DNA from: Ascarosepion bandense
Taxonomy: Eukaryota > Mollusca > Cephalopoda > Sepiida > Sepiidae
Reading direction: 5' to 3'
DNA length: 64,000 nt
NCBI GenBank assembly: GCA_037127315.1
Contig: JBBBDQ010000230.1
Span: 216,001-280,000, forward strand
Made by a program: the position numbers and the translations under genes
Notes under the pieces: model-generated
Seen by the model: the letters and a program-made list of their open reading frames with translations, nothing else
The model's database searches: none
Told to the model about the DNA's origin: nothing
Shown: piece after piece, positions 44,747-57,102 of the stretch
Layout: each line of letters begins with the position of its first letter
Numbering within the stretch: position 1 is the first letter of the stretch

Positions 44747-45561
44747 TTTTATAGAAATCCACAATTTTTATCTGACTGTCACCAAATCTCACACAAATAT
44801 TTTTTAGGCTTCCGGTCAGGTCATGGGCTACTTAGTTTTTTTCCGATTTCCCCCAATATATGAAATCGATACCTCGATATCCGATCAGGTCTGATCAAGA
44901 TCAGGATTTCAGCCCTTTTATCATGGTTCTTGCTGCAGAATTTGCTCTAACATAGTAAAATTATAGTTTTTAGTCTCAAACATTAGTACACCTTCTCAGA
45001 CGACTTATTTTCCCGATATTGGTAATCGATACCCCCGATATTCTATCGAATCTGATCAAAAACCGATATTTAGCCTATCATTATGGCTCATTTTCTCCAG
45101 TTTTACTCCCGATGGGTACGATAAGTTTTCATGGACTTACTTAGGTTTGTTTATCCTTGGACGACTTATTTGACTCCGATATTGGAAATCGACACCCCGA
45201 TATCCTATCGCGTCTGATCAAAATCAGGTTTTCCGCACTTTATTTTGCTTTTTGCTTCGGGTTTAGCTCTAAATAGGTATAATTGTAGTTCTACATCTCA
45301 GCCATGATACCATTTACTCAGAGGACTTATTTAACCTTCAAAATTCAGTTTGCGACGCAAAACGTATTTGACATCGATACCGGAAATTAAAATTTGACTT
45401 GCATGCATTCATTTTTCTTTCAATCTACGGCTTTGCTTTGACGGGAAACAACTAGTGCTTTTTAGTCTTTCGTGCGAACGTCCAAAAAGTCTGAGCTTCA
45501 GGATCATGGATTAGTTTTAAAGCTTTCGTTACACCCGAGCAACGCCGGGCTATACTGCTAG
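44747..45561 (+). mobile_element. Helitron-like element, copy C, with about 150-bp internal tandem units
   Basis: Ends CCCGAGCAACGCCGGG (hairpin), CTATACTG, CTAG at 45558-45561, then T. The inside has three diverged tandem units starting near 44868, 45020 and 45175. Each reads cgatatTggaaatcgatacc..gat, tcctatcg, tctgatcaaaatcagg, ..tttagc, then gacttattt. Copy A (1.7 kb) holds one such unit and copy B holds none. No coding capacity. Confidence 0.65.
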
Positions 45562-46544
45562 TGAAAGAATAAAAGACAAAAAGAAACAAAAAAGAAAGGA
45601 GAGGAAAATGGAAGTGTTTAGTGATTATTTCAGTAAAATGGAAAATTTGTCAACTTCAGTTTTTCTCAATTATTTTGTTAAATAACAACCAGCGTTTATA
45701 TTTATGAGAGTTATTGCAATATTTTGTTAAATTTGTTAAGCTGAAGGATTTAACGATGTTATAGTGTAATTTCTACTGTTATTTTATTGTCATAACACTA
45801 GCAATGAGCTTATTCAAACATGAACATAAAAACGAGGATTAATCAGAAAACACAAATAGAAAAAGAGTGAAATATTCACGGATCTTTTAGTTAACGTTAC
45901 GTTTAATACCTACCGATATGGTATTTGCTTTGTGCGTTTACACGACAAGGTATTTAGACATGCGGTCAAGACACGCAAAAGCTACACACAAACACTCCCC
46001 GTCCATACAAATTCAAACAACTCTCGTTGCAATCTCGCATCCATCAACATGGCAAGTAGGATTCACGCGAGATTTCTATTCCTGACGTCAGTAGTGAAGC
46101 ATTGCTTGGAATTGTTTTCTTCTGCTGTCTGTTGGTAAAGAAGAAATTGCGGGCTCGTAGCGAAATTGGAAAATAATGAGTTTTCAATAGTTCCCCAAGA
46201 GACTGCGAAGAAGGTTCCCCATATTTGGGAAGAGCTCTTTTGAGACCAAAATACTATGGAAAACACTGATGTAAGTTACTGTGTTCAAAGAAGATTCGAA
46301 TCTGGGGGAAAGCCGGGACATGTGCAGAACACACACGAGCAAATAATTTGAATTATGGCTGAAAAAAAAAGATCGAGACAGAAACCTGAAACACAGACAT
46401 ATTTGTAAAATGTGAATAATATAACGAGAAAAACAGTAAACCAAGAGATAAATACAAAATATCGAAACATACATTTAGGGTAACTAAGATTGCATAAATT
46501 GTAAGAAGATGGAAAGTATGGATTTTTATCAACTAAAAAAAAAG
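45562..46544. other. No gene recognised
   Basis: Unassigned AT-rich sequence. Frames at 45932 and 46184 show no motif. Confidence 0.45.
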
Positions 46545-47348
46545 ACTAAAGTGTAGACTACGAATTGTAGATGTTAAACTCAAATAAGTAAACAAGTTTT
46601 AGTAACTAGGGATAGTTTTATCAGAGAATGGAAAATATGGCACCTAAATCTGATGGTTCATTAGAATAGAAAACGGTGTCTTCTAAACCCCAATCAAGGA
46701 CACAGTTTTTTTAATATATTGGAATTTGATAGAAGATAGAATAAGTGACACCGAAATCCAAAGTCACATTACAAATCATTCCTTTTAAATGTTAAGCAGA
46801 CGACACAATTTTTAATACCCTTGCAATAGTTTTAACGATGGTTTAAAAATGTGACCCCGAAATCCAAAGGCTCATTGGAATAGTTAAATATGCTTTCCAG
46901 AAGCTCTTCACAGTACTAAACAAACAAGAAAATGTTGTTAGAAGTGAAGAAAAGCAAACTGTTTTCTAATATCAGTCTACAAACTTGTCACGGAATACTA
47001 GGCAATTTCTTCACACATAAAAAAATCATTCCGATAATACATTTTTTTTAGTTCTATATACGCGTACTGAAAATAACCCGGGCTGAACGTGTACGAAACG
47101 AGGAAGATGTAAGAAAAATGAAAACCAAATTGACATTCATACATAGAATAGATAAACTGAAGACTCTAAGAGACATACTAAGGAAAAGGGGGTTTAGAAG
47201 ATTCGACACTCACATGTCAGTTTGAAGGCAAGAGGGAAAGAGTAAAACAGCATTTAACTTACCTAATGAGCATATTTAAATGGAAAGAAGAGGAAAGAAA
47301 ACTTGTTAAGACCTACAAAGGATAAGAAGTTGTGGAGAGCCTTCAGAA
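46545..47348 (+). pseudogene. RTE-like LINE fragment with RT triplicate, locus 2
   Basis: Three YLG-type units start at about 46603, 46713 and 46814 (agttttatcagagaatggaa; aatttgatagaagatag; aatagttttaacgatggttt). Then comes RT text near 46880 (NSxICFPEALHS, equivalent to AKDAFQKL). 47070-47345 encodes RAERVRNEEDVRKMKTKLTF, DKLKTLRDILRKRGFRRF and LQRIRSCGEP, the C-terminal tail also seen at 22.1 and 40.2 kb. SINE S1 was inserted directly at its end. Confidence 0.7.
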
Positions 47349-47650
47349 GTCAGTCAGTTAAGTGCCATACGTGTAACACGCTTGGGCGATCATGTCTTTT
47401 TCGGGACATGATTGACTGGGCAGAAGATTATCCCGCAGTAGGTTGCCATTGCTTTCTGCCGTAGACTGGTTACCGACCAAGGCTATAGAACCCAATCTGT
47501 CCTGCTATTTAACAAATAACTGGAGGGAAGAAACTGATTAATACCTTTCCCAAGGGTATTTGTGCGTAAGTGAATGCAATGGATTTCAACTGGAATTCGA
47601 ACTCGTCTCCCCGGTTTCTCGTTCCGAGCCGATATCCACTGTACTACAAG
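47349..47650 (-). repeat. SINE S1, full length
   Basis: Reverse copy with all landmarks, from gtcagtcagttaagtgccat to gatatccactgtactacaag. B box ggaattcgaactcgtc near 47592. Confidence 0.95.
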
Positions 47651-47721
47651 GGTATGAAAAAAAAGATGTTCGCTTCTTAGTTTAGTGATTAAAAAAGATA
47701 ACAGATAAACCAGATTCAAGA

Positions 47722-48034
47722 AGATATAAGATGGCAACTGACGTTGCATTTAAATTTTTTGGAGATTGTAGCTATCAGGGAAAGATGTTTCATAGACGGG
47801 AATTGCGAGGAAAAAAAGCTGTTAGAGTAAAAGTGGTGGTTACATTTAACTATTGCAACCGTAAAATGGTAGGATCTAGATTCTAACCTAGTAGCGCTCT
47901 TAAGTTTATGTGGTCAGTTTACTAGGGAGAAAATCTCGTCGAAGCAGATTCCATGAAACATTTGTAGAAAAGAGAGAGGTAAGCCACGTCTAGTCGCTGA
48001 GAAAGTGACTGAAGTCGAGATGATCGATTACATT
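47722..48034 (-). pseudogene. LINE-J ORF2 C-terminal fragment, no tail
   Basis: ggcaactgacgttgcattta, ggagattgtagctatcagggaa and aaaagctgttagagtaaaag correspond to 15840-15970 and 27510-27620. The tail is missing. It is truncated at about 48034. Confidence 0.75.
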
Positions 48035-48497
48035 TACTCAGGAATTCACCACTTTTTCTTTAATTCTACATTTACCAAAATATCGCATACATACAGGGGA
48101 ACCTACTAAAACCCAATGATGAAAAAAAATGGATATTTACAAATTCTATTTTTATTTTAACATTTTCTTTATTTTCTTTTTTAATTATTTATGTTAAATT
48201 GAAAGACAAAACTAGTAAAAATGACAAATTTCGTGATTAAATCATCAGATTTCTCTTATGATTATTTTAGGAAGTTGATTTTTTATTTAAAATAAGATCT
48301 ACGGAAAAAGTTTATGACTGTGATTGGCAAAGATTGTAATTATGTTTTATGAGTTTTTCTCCTGTAAATCTAAAAGCATATGCCAAAATTTTAAAAAATC
48401 TATCAGAGAGTAGATTTTTTTTATTTCCGTCTTTCATTTTTACGCTTAAATCCCAATATGTGCCGACAGACTGTCATACAGACAAACGACATAAAAC

Positions 48498-48498
<1 letters not shown>
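48035..48498. other. No gene; AT-rich
   Basis: Nothing recognised. Confidence 0.5.
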
Positions 48499-48553
<55 letters not shown>

Positions 48554-48566
48554 AAACCAACTAAGT

Positions 48567-48601
<35 letters not shown>

Positions 48602-48618
48602 AAACCAATAAAAAAACT

Positions 48619-48657
<39 letters not shown>

Positions 48658-48697
48658 GATCAAACCAAGATAGATAGATAGATAGATAAGAACAAAC

Positions 48698-48732
<35 letters not shown>

Positions 48733-48741
48733 AGAACAAAC

Positions 48742-48792
<51 letters not shown>

Positions 48793-48802
48793 AGAACAAA
48801 CA

Positions 48803-48843
<41 letters not shown>

Positions 48844-48964
48844 ATATATAGATAGATTAGAACAAACCAAGATAGATAGATAGATAGATAGAAAGATAGA
48901 TAGATAAATAGAAACCAACTAAGTTAGATAGATGGATAGATATATAGATAGATAAGATCAAACC

Positions 48965-49028
<64 letters not shown>

Positions 49029-49042
49029 GATAAAGAACAAAC

Positions 49043-49101
<59 letters not shown>

Positions 49102-49133
49102 AGAACAAACAAGATAGATAGATAGATAGAGAG

Positions 49134-49180
<47 letters not shown>

Positions 49181-49391
49181 ATATAGATAGATTAGAACAA
49201 ACCAAGATAGATAGATAGATAGATAGATAAGAACAAACCGAGATAGATAGTTATATATATATATATAGAATGATAGGTTAATAGATAGATAAGAATAAAC
49301 CAATATAGATAGATAGATAGATAGTGAGATAGACAGATAGATAGATAGATAGGTATATAGATAGATAGATAAGAACAAACCAAGATAGATA

Positions 49392-49479
<88 letters not shown>

Positions 49480-49501
49480 TAGAACAAACCAAGATAGATA
49501 T

Positions 49502-49551
<50 letters not shown>

Positions 49552-49592
49552 TAGAACAAACCAAAATAGATAGATCGATAGACAGTATGTCT
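48499..49592. repeat. 1.1-kb (GATA)n higher-order array
   Basis: GATA runs are separated by spacers of three types: aaaaaccaactaagtta, aagaacaaacaa and aagatcaaacca. (TA)n blocks occur at 48806-48840, 49137-49175 and 49393-49446. Local duplications of 200-300 bp are visible (48560-48840 against 48915-49170). All long I/Y/L/S frames are artefacts. Confidence 0.95.
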
Positions 49593-50200
49593 ATATTTCT
49601 GTGATGAAGCATTGTAATTATTTAAAATTTTTACATTATGAAAATCGTTCTATTTTATTCCCGTTTTCGCAACGTTTTTACCGTCTTTCTAGTGAGGAAA
49701 GTTGAAATTTTGAACCGAAGCCCTTATTTAGTACACAGTTAGATCGTTTACATTCCACATGCTACGAGTGAACAACAACTTGAAGAGTTTAGTTACTAAA
49801 TGGAATTAACTATCAACCAACCTCAAAATAGAATGGTATTATATATATATATATTAGAGAGAGAGAGAGCGAGATTTAGCCTTCAGAAGTACGAATCAAA
49901 TTTTCAAGCTTAAAGGCTAACGTTTATCATTTTTTTTTACCCATATGAAAACCTTGAAATGGGTTTCATGTTTCAAGGAACACCTGAATAAATAAATACG
50001 ATATGCCATAATTAATCTCTCTCTTTTATATTTTTTGAGGTAAGCATTATATATGGGGCCCCGTGAATTCGTCATTCACACGAGAAAGTCATTTAATGAT
50101 ACACGTACAATTGCTTTCCATTAACCAATAACGGCGTTTTCACGCTGACTCCATATGGAAATCGCTAAATACATTATTTATCATTATTGTAATGTTAGGT
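49593..50200. other. No gene; short (TA)n and (GA)n at 49840-49870
   Basis: Nothing recognised. Confidence 0.45.
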
Positions 50201-50202
50201 AG

Positions 50203-50498
50203 CGGATGTGCGTTATGGTGCAGTGGATATCGGCTTGGAACGACAAATCAGGGAGCCGAGTTCGAATTCCTTGCATTCACTTACGCGCAAATACTCTTAG
50301 GAAAGGTATTAATCCGTCTCTTCCCTCCAGTTATGTGTTAAATAATAGGACAGATTGGGTTTTATAGCCTGGCTGGCAACCAGTCTACCGCAGAAAGCAA
50401 AGACAACATACTGCGGTATAATCCTCTGCCCAGTCAGTTATGAATTATTTGAGACATGATCGCCAAAGCATGTATCACATACGGCACTTAACTGACTT
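50203..50498 (+). repeat. SINE S1, nearly full length
   Basis: Head tgcgttatggtgcagtggat, B box gagttcgaattcc, and a short deletion after it. It ends cacttaactgactta. Confidence 0.95.
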
Positions 50499-51325
50499 AA
50501 TGTTAGATAATATCAGATACGACCACTTATCATCGGTTAAGAAATGCTGCTATAGACTTTGTGTGCCATAGAAATATTGCATTAAATCCTTGAACCTGGT
50601 GGCACAGACCTAGGCTCAAGAGAAACCGGACTAGCATAAACTGGGCAATACTGAAAAGAATGAAAGAACATATGCCTAGAAATGCTACCCACGTAAATCA
50701 AATAATGCGTTCAAACCAAGAAATTAATGTGCCAAGGAAAAGGGTGCAATTACGGACAAAGTGAATATTCAACACACTACAAAATTTTCTCTGTTCAGCA
50801 GACAAGCTTTTCGGCAAATCAATTTCGTCCTACGGTTTGCGGAAAAGGGAACAGCCTGTTTAGCGAATTGAGTTGGAATGATATGAGTTGCTTGCGAAGC
50901 TGGCATCGATTAATTTTCCAAGGAAACCATTTGGTTGTAATTCCAAACTTGTTCTTCATTTTCAGGACTACGGCTATATCACGTTAAAACAGCGGTTTCC
51001 GTCCGATCACCGCAGTTAAGCTACGTCGAGACGTATATGACATATAAATTTGCTATATATATTAAATATTATCCATTTGCATGAATGTTACTGGCCTCTC
51101 TCTACACACGCTTTTCCATGACAGGTGATCACACAATCTAAATTTCTTAGTTGCACAAGTTCAGGGCTTCAAAACTACCTTATGCTAATTATACCTCTCA
51201 TCCTTGTCCCTTTTGTAGATTATTAGTGGAGAGAATGGCCCACACAGACAGCTTCTCCCACTAAATTCTAATGTCGTGAAACAGAATCCCAAAAGGATGC
51301 TTTTCTGATCACTATACTATAAAAG
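50499..51325. other. No gene recognised
   Basis: Unassigned. The 86-residue frame at 50727-50987 has no motif. Confidence 0.4.
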
Positions 51326-51612
51326 GTTCGTTTAGAGCAATGGATATCTATTCTGCATGAGAAATCGGTGAGCCGATTTCAAATTCCAGTTGAATTCGTT
51401 TCATTCACTCACGAAATTGGGAAACGTATAAATTCATCTCTTCTTCCTACAGCTATGGATTGAATAGCAGGACAGATTCGGTTCTGTAGCCTTGGTTGGC
51501 AACCAGTCTATCAAAGAACGTAATGGCAATCTACTGCAGGAAAATATTCTGCCTAGTCAGTCATGTCTCTTTTTATACCAAGCGTATATCACGTACAACA
51601 ATTAACTGACTA
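51326..51612 (+). repeat. SINE S1, diverged
   Basis: Head gttcgtttagagcaatggat, B-box region gatttcaaattcc, body with ggttggcaaccagtctatca, end attaactgacta. Confidence 0.85.
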
Positions 51613-53849
51613 TCTAATACTGTGAAAAATGAATTGAAGACTTTGCATTGAAGAAATAACAGTGTCAGTAGTGTGATTTTAAAGCTCACATTACTAACTT
51701 ATTAAGTAATTATAAAAGTTAAATCATCTAATGTACAATTATTTATATAGCCTCTTCCTTTAAATTAAAGTCATCTTACCTCGACATTAGAAAAATAATA
51801 TTTTCTTGAGGTAAATCGAAAATATTTTGCTGTTATCTTCTTTAATGTAGCATTGTGTATTTCGGCTGACTGTTACCTTATTTTTTAGATCGTGTTCCAT
51901 ACGAATGGTTATGAAATTTGTTATCCCTTTTTATTTCAAACCAACTAAGATCATATATTTCAATTATAGCTTTTAAAAGTTTGTGCAATAAGGAATTCGC
52001 TAACCACCGGGATCTGATTCAAACCTCCGATCTTGAACCAAAATAATCTTCCAACTCGTTTCCTTAAAAAAAAAACGGTAATGATTTCGAAAGGATATTT
52101 TAGGTCATTATTTCTCAAAATTCAACTTTCAAATTGAGTGCAATACCACAGAAACAAATTCGACCTGACCTAATGACCACTCGTTGATTTTGCGTTCTTC
52201 CACTTGTGGGTTAGCCTGTCTAAGTAATCTGAGTAGAGAGGTTTGGTGACTCCTCTTGCGATTTTCTGTTTATTTCTCATACTCAAATCTTATACGTCTC
52301 TGAATTCCACGTTTGCTTGAACTACTGACCAGCAGGTTACAATCTGCGGCCAGCCAACGCATGCTGTCAGTTATTTTAGCTGCTGAATTTGTGTTCTGTA
52401 TGATAGATTGTTTTTGTAGAATATCTTAGGAATGCCTATTATATACCGGTGGGTATTATTATATGGATAATTATGGTAATACATTTAAACTTATATTACT
52501 TTTTCTTATCATTCTTTTGTTTTAAATTGTATTATGTCTTATGCAGTTTAGCCCTCAGCAACATTCAATCAACGTCGATTACAAGAAACACTGGACAATG
52601 GTTAGAGAAACGAGATCGATTGAAAAGTTGTCATAAAAACAACAAAGAAAAAGATACCAGTCAGTTAAAGTGTTATGCAGCAACGTTGTTATGGTTATAG
52701 CAACAATTACCCACGTTTCTAATCTCCCACCTATATTGGTCCGGTCAACGGATATAGGCACTAATTGGCAGCTAAGTTTACAGACATGATTCAACCGACG
52801 TCTGAAACGTATGATGTCGATTCTTTTAGTCTCTCGGCCCCCGCAAAAAAAAAAAAAAAAAAAAAAAAGAAAGAAAGAAAAAATGTTCATTTGCTCGGAA
52901 TTTTCTGTTTACAAAGACACATACATGGTCTACATTCAATTAGTTTAAGCGACATCAGGCAAAATAGATCGCTGGTACAGACGCATCGTCTGGTAATAGT
53001 GAAAAAAAACATTTTCAAAAAGAATAGACAAGCCACTGACAGATAAATAATTGAGAAATACATTCGTCGTTGAAAGGAGAATCTTTTCCGGGTGTGCAGA
53101 AGAGAATTGCTTGTTATCTGTGTAAGGTGCAATCACGCGATTACGTTTTGCAGTCACTTCAATATGGCGGGATAGATTTGTAACGGAAAAAATGCGCATT
53201 CATTAAACAACGTGATAAAAAAAAACATCGAGAAGATAAGCTGTATATTTTGTAAACAAAGGATCGTCAATGCGTAAATAAAACCTGAAATCGAAAAGCT
53301 TAGATTTAATTCTAAATATAACATCGGCTATTTCAGGTTATAAAGACGTGTGTTCAAAGTAACGGATATTGGTGTGTTTAATAAAAAAAAATAAATTCCT
53401 ACCTCGCTACGTTTTGTTTTCTTTTTTTATTGCACTAACTCATTAGGAACAACATTTTTCTTTTTAATTTTAAGCTTCACCAAGCTATATATTAAACAGT
53501 TGTTTTTATACAAAAATAGGTTTCTCAAGTCCCCTAGCTGTTTAATCTCTTTACGATATTAGCGGCGGTTTTCTTCATAACCTTTTGCGTGCATTTGAAA
53601 TAATGTGGATTATCAACATCTTGTTGTTGTTAATGTTGCTGACCCCAAGTGATGTGGTTACTGTTATCTGCTGCATTTCTTTGTTTGTTAGTTCCCGTCA
53701 ATAATTTTGGAAAATAGATATCTTTTCCAAGACTCTAAATGTTCTGACCGTAAGGCAATTTTTAACCATTGAATTTAAAAAGTGATTGTATGCAGCTGAC
53801 AATTTATATGTTTTCGAACGAATTGGGTGCCATGCGTGACATTCATATG
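51613..53849. other. No gene recognised; A-rich run at 52846-52884
   Basis: AT-rich. The long A run follows gtctctcggcccccgc and could be the tail of a retroposed copy, but the upstream sequence is unidentified. Confidence 0.4.
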
Positions 53850-54071
53850 AATGGCCTGATCTAACATTCGTCCATGCTTAGAATATTGCTGACACACATG
53901 GTCTGATGCCCTAATATTTGCCTTGAGCTCCTTGATAAAATCGAAAAAAGAATCAGCAATATTAGGAATCCTGATCTGGCGGCACAGCTTAGTCACTATT
54001 TCTGTGTCTTTTCTCTAAATCCATTTTTTTGCTATGGGACCTATATCTTTTAATTTAAACACAGTACTAGT
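53850..54071 (+). pseudogene. LINE-J ORF2 fragment, 5' half of a split copy
   Basis: Eroded NIRPCLEYC-type text at 53866, DKIEKRISNIRNPDLAAQL-like text at 53933 and SHYFCVFSL, matching IQKRICNVIxPDLA of the family. It is interrupted by SINE S1 at 54072; the 3' end resumes at 54311. Confidence 0.65.
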
Positions 54072-54309
54072 ATTTCTAATAATTCCAGTTAAATTCGTTG
54101 CATTCACTTACACTTCGCTTTTTCCTCCAGGTATGGGTTAAATAGCAAAACATATTAGGCAAACTAGCCTTGGTTGGTAACCAGTGTAACGCAAAAAAGT
54201 AATGCCAACCTACTGCCCCTACTGCAAGAAAACAATCTGCCGACCGGTCATGCTTTTTTCGAGTCACGATTGCCCAAGCGTCTATCACGCATAGAACTTA
54301 ACTGACTTA
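54072..54309 (+). repeat. SINE S1 nested in LINE-J, head truncated
   Basis: Begins at the ttccagttaaattcgttgca block. The body has ggttggtaaccagt. It ends gaacttaactgactt. Confidence 0.85.
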
Positions 54310-54602
54310 TTAGACTGTTAGCGAGATCTCATCAATCCACGACTGAGTTGGATTGATATAAGCGTAAATTCTTTGCTAACAGTTTGTATTCTCGCACTTC
54401 TTGCTTGTAGAACTCCCTTCCAGCCAACTTTAATCGGCAAAATATAAATGCAATCACAGTCGTTATCTACCCTTCTACTGAATACTATTTCCTCTTCCTG
54501 CTCATTATTAATGTTTTTGTTTCTAATTCTTCCACATCCTGTAAGCTCTTGTGTTGTAATGGCTTTAATGCCTTGTATGGGGTGACACCGATAAAAAACC
54601 CA
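54310..54602 (+). mobile_element. LINE-J 3' end, 3' half of the split copy
   Basis: ttctcgcacttcttgcttgt and agaactcccttccag (ORF2 end), 3' UTR, then the tail ttgtaatggctttaatgcct, tgtatggggtgacaccgat, aaaaa. Confidence 0.75.
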
Positions 54603-55281
54603 AAAAAAAACCAAAAAAAAAAACAAAGAACAAGATCTTTTAATAAAATTAATCTTTAGCTTTTAGGTTGATATTTTGCTTTTGCAGCAGCCTGCAGTGT
54701 TAGTCGATACTAGCTGCACTATGTTCTATATTTTCCCCTACGTTAAACTTATTCTAATTGATCCATGTGCACGGGTATTTAAAATGTTTATAATTTATTC
54801 ATTCTAAATCTAGAAGCTTTGAACGAACTCCAGTTATGTTTCATTATTGCTTCCTTTCACTACAATTCTAGACTATAGTTTCTGTTTTGGAATGGTTTAC
54901 TTTGAGTTCTGTCGGTTCGAACACATGATAGAGGATGTTGATTTTTCCTAGCTACAAAAGCCTGCTTCCTGAGACCTCCAACATAATCAGTACATTAGTC
55001 CAATGAACGAAAGTAGGATCTTTGTTGTCTATTGGCAGATCTCATTTTGGATGAGGTACGGAACGCTATAATGATCAGTGACCATCTTTTCACATTTGGG
55101 CTTGAAAATGCACAAAACGTAGTCTAAAAAAGGATTAAATAGATTGGGAGTTCTCATATAATTCATCGTAGGAATCCCGGTCCGGTGTGAAATTGTTGCG
55201 GATTGGGGTCCCCGCCAAACATGTAAGAATGCATACAATAAGTTAAGAATGCTAGGGTTTCTCTATTAAATCAGGGATAGG
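54603..55281. other. No gene recognised
   Basis: A/C-rich run at 54598-54635, then unassigned sequence. Confidence 0.4.

Positions 55282-55345
<64 letters not shown>
55282..55345. repeat. (CA)n(TA)n microsatellite
   Basis: (CA)n to 55327, then (TA)n. Confidence 0.95.
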
Positions 55346-55349
55346 ACAC

Positions 55350-55570
55350 CACGAAACAAGGTAAACTTCATATTTAAAAGCATGCAAGTGATAAATAAAA
55401 AAATAAAAAACAAAAGAACGACCGACCGGTTTCAATCCAATTTTTCATCAAAGAAAACGGGTTTGAAACCGGTTGGTCGTTCTTTTTTTTTTCTCTCTCT
55501 CTCTCATTTTCTTATTATTTCTTTGTCACCACTTGCATGCCTCTAAGTATAAAATTAACCTTGTTTCGTG
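55350..55570. repeat. Inverted repeat C
   Basis: The left arm 55350-55435 pairs with 55461-55570 (cacgaaacaagg with ccttgtttcgtg; gcatgcaagtg with cacttgcatgc; gaacgaccgaccggtttcaa with ttgaaaccggttggtcgttc). The right arm has a CT expansion. On the minus strand the centre reads ttTGATGAAAAATTGGATTGAAACCGG, a UGAUGA box followed by GAAA. (TA)n/(CA)n lie on both sides. Confidence 0.9.
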
Positions 55571-55604
55571 CCGTCATATATTTTTGTACTTCAAATAATT
55601 TATT

Positions 55605-55609
55605 TAAAT

Positions 55610-55640
<31 letters not shown>

Positions 55641-55685
55641 AATATATATATATAAATAAATAAATAAATATATATATATATAGTA
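55605..55685. repeat. (CA)n(TA)n(AAAT)n microsatellite
   Basis: Compound array outside inverted repeat C. Confidence 0.9.
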
Positions 55686-56068
55686 AATAGCTAACCCAGA
55701 TAGCCAACGAACCTACTAAGGTTTCACCAAATTGGATCTTCAGGGAAAGTTGGCTAAATGGGCTAAAATAAAGCGATAAGATATAAGAAACTCCGAAACC
55801 CAGGTGATCGAAACAGAAGCCAGCAAACACCAAGGGGGAGGGGGGCTTAATAACATTTTATTAAAAACAGAACAAAACAAAAAAAAACAATACTTGCGTA
55901 TTGAGCTTTTTGTTTTAGGTTACTCGTCTCGGGATTTTTTCTTTGGGCTACGTACTTTGACTGATGTTCAAGTGCATAGCTCGTTCTTTTTTTTTATTAC
56001 CATTTTTTCCTTCGCGTATATACTCGGAGAGTTTTTCGAAACGAGTATAACGACATATTTACATTTAT

Positions 56069-56122
<54 letters not shown>
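55686..56122. other. No gene; (CA)n(TA)n at 56070-56121
   Basis: The 115-residue frame 55804-56151 ends in the (TA)n tract and shows no motif. Confidence 0.45.
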
Positions 56123-56124
<2 letters not shown>

Positions 56125-56134
56125 GAAAATACGC

Positions 56135-56530
56135 TATGTTATCGGTTGTGACGTGTGCCTTTACTACAAATATATTCATGGTAATTGTTCAGATGAGATT
56201 TTCCAGTTAGTGCCAAGAATTTACGAATCTAATCACAGTGCTAGATGGTCAGTTAGGTTTTTCATGTTATAGCTGAAATTGCTATATATACATCTGTAAG
56301 TTCTATGCTAACATTTTTTATGTTGTACTTCTCTCTTATGGAACTAGCTTCCAGTTTCTCGTTTTATAGTTAACACATATTTTTTTAAATTCAATGTCAA
56401 ACGTCTTCCTAAGACCTCTTCATTTATTTTTGCTTCTACTTAAAAATGTTTTTTAATTTTTTTATATTCTTTCACAGTCTGTAACCCCCTTGCGTCTTAG
56501 TTGCTTCATTTATTTGCTTTGGGCAAAATA
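56135..56530 (+). mobile_element. LINE-J 3' end, strongly diverged
   Basis: ttactacaaatatattcatg, ttttgtacttctctcttatgga and acttcagttt-region text match ORF2-end blocks. Tail at 56478-56528 (tgtaacccccttgcgtctta, ttgctttgggcaaaat). Confidence 0.65.
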
Positions 56531-56589
56531 TATACAAATAATTGACATATGAAAGCTACCTAAAGCTTATTGTTTTATAAATATGACTA

Positions 56590-56890
56590 TCTCAGTAAAT
56601 TCATGTAAGTGATACATACCTGCGCGATCATACCTCATTCGTGACTGACAAGACGGAAGATTTTCCTGCAGTAGGTTGCCATTTCTTTCTGTGGTAGACT
56701 GGTTGCCAACCAAGGCTCTAGTATCCAATATGACCTGCTATTCAATCCATACCAGGAGAGAGAATAAATGGATTAATACTTTCCTCAATGATATATGTAC
56801 GTAAAAGAAGCAACAAATTCGAAAAGAATTCGAACTCCTCTTTCCAATTTCTCATTCATTGGTGATATCCAGTACACCTTAACGTACATC
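56590..56890 (-). repeat. SINE S1, diverged
   Basis: Reverse copy: gtaggttgccatttctttct, ggttgccaaccaaggctcta, gaattcgaactcc and gatatccagtacacc. Confidence 0.85.
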
Positions 56891-56941
56891 GTAACCATAA
56901 TCAACTTACATGCTGTAAAATACTCAGTAAATACTTATAAA

Positions 56942-56942
56942 A

Positions 56943-57000
<58 letters not shown>

Positions 57001-57038
57001 GTCTATCTATGCATTTGTCTATCTGTCTCTGTTTCTTC

Positions 57039-57084
<46 letters not shown>

Positions 57085-57100
57085 CTCTCTATATATATAT
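56942..57100. repeat. (CTAT)n array, left flank of the PLE
   Basis: (CTAT)n with an internal ttgtctatctgtctctgtttcttctta-type spacer at 57014-57040. The same spacer is found on the other side of the PLE at 59851-59880. Confidence 0.95.
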
Positions 57101-57102
57101 AT

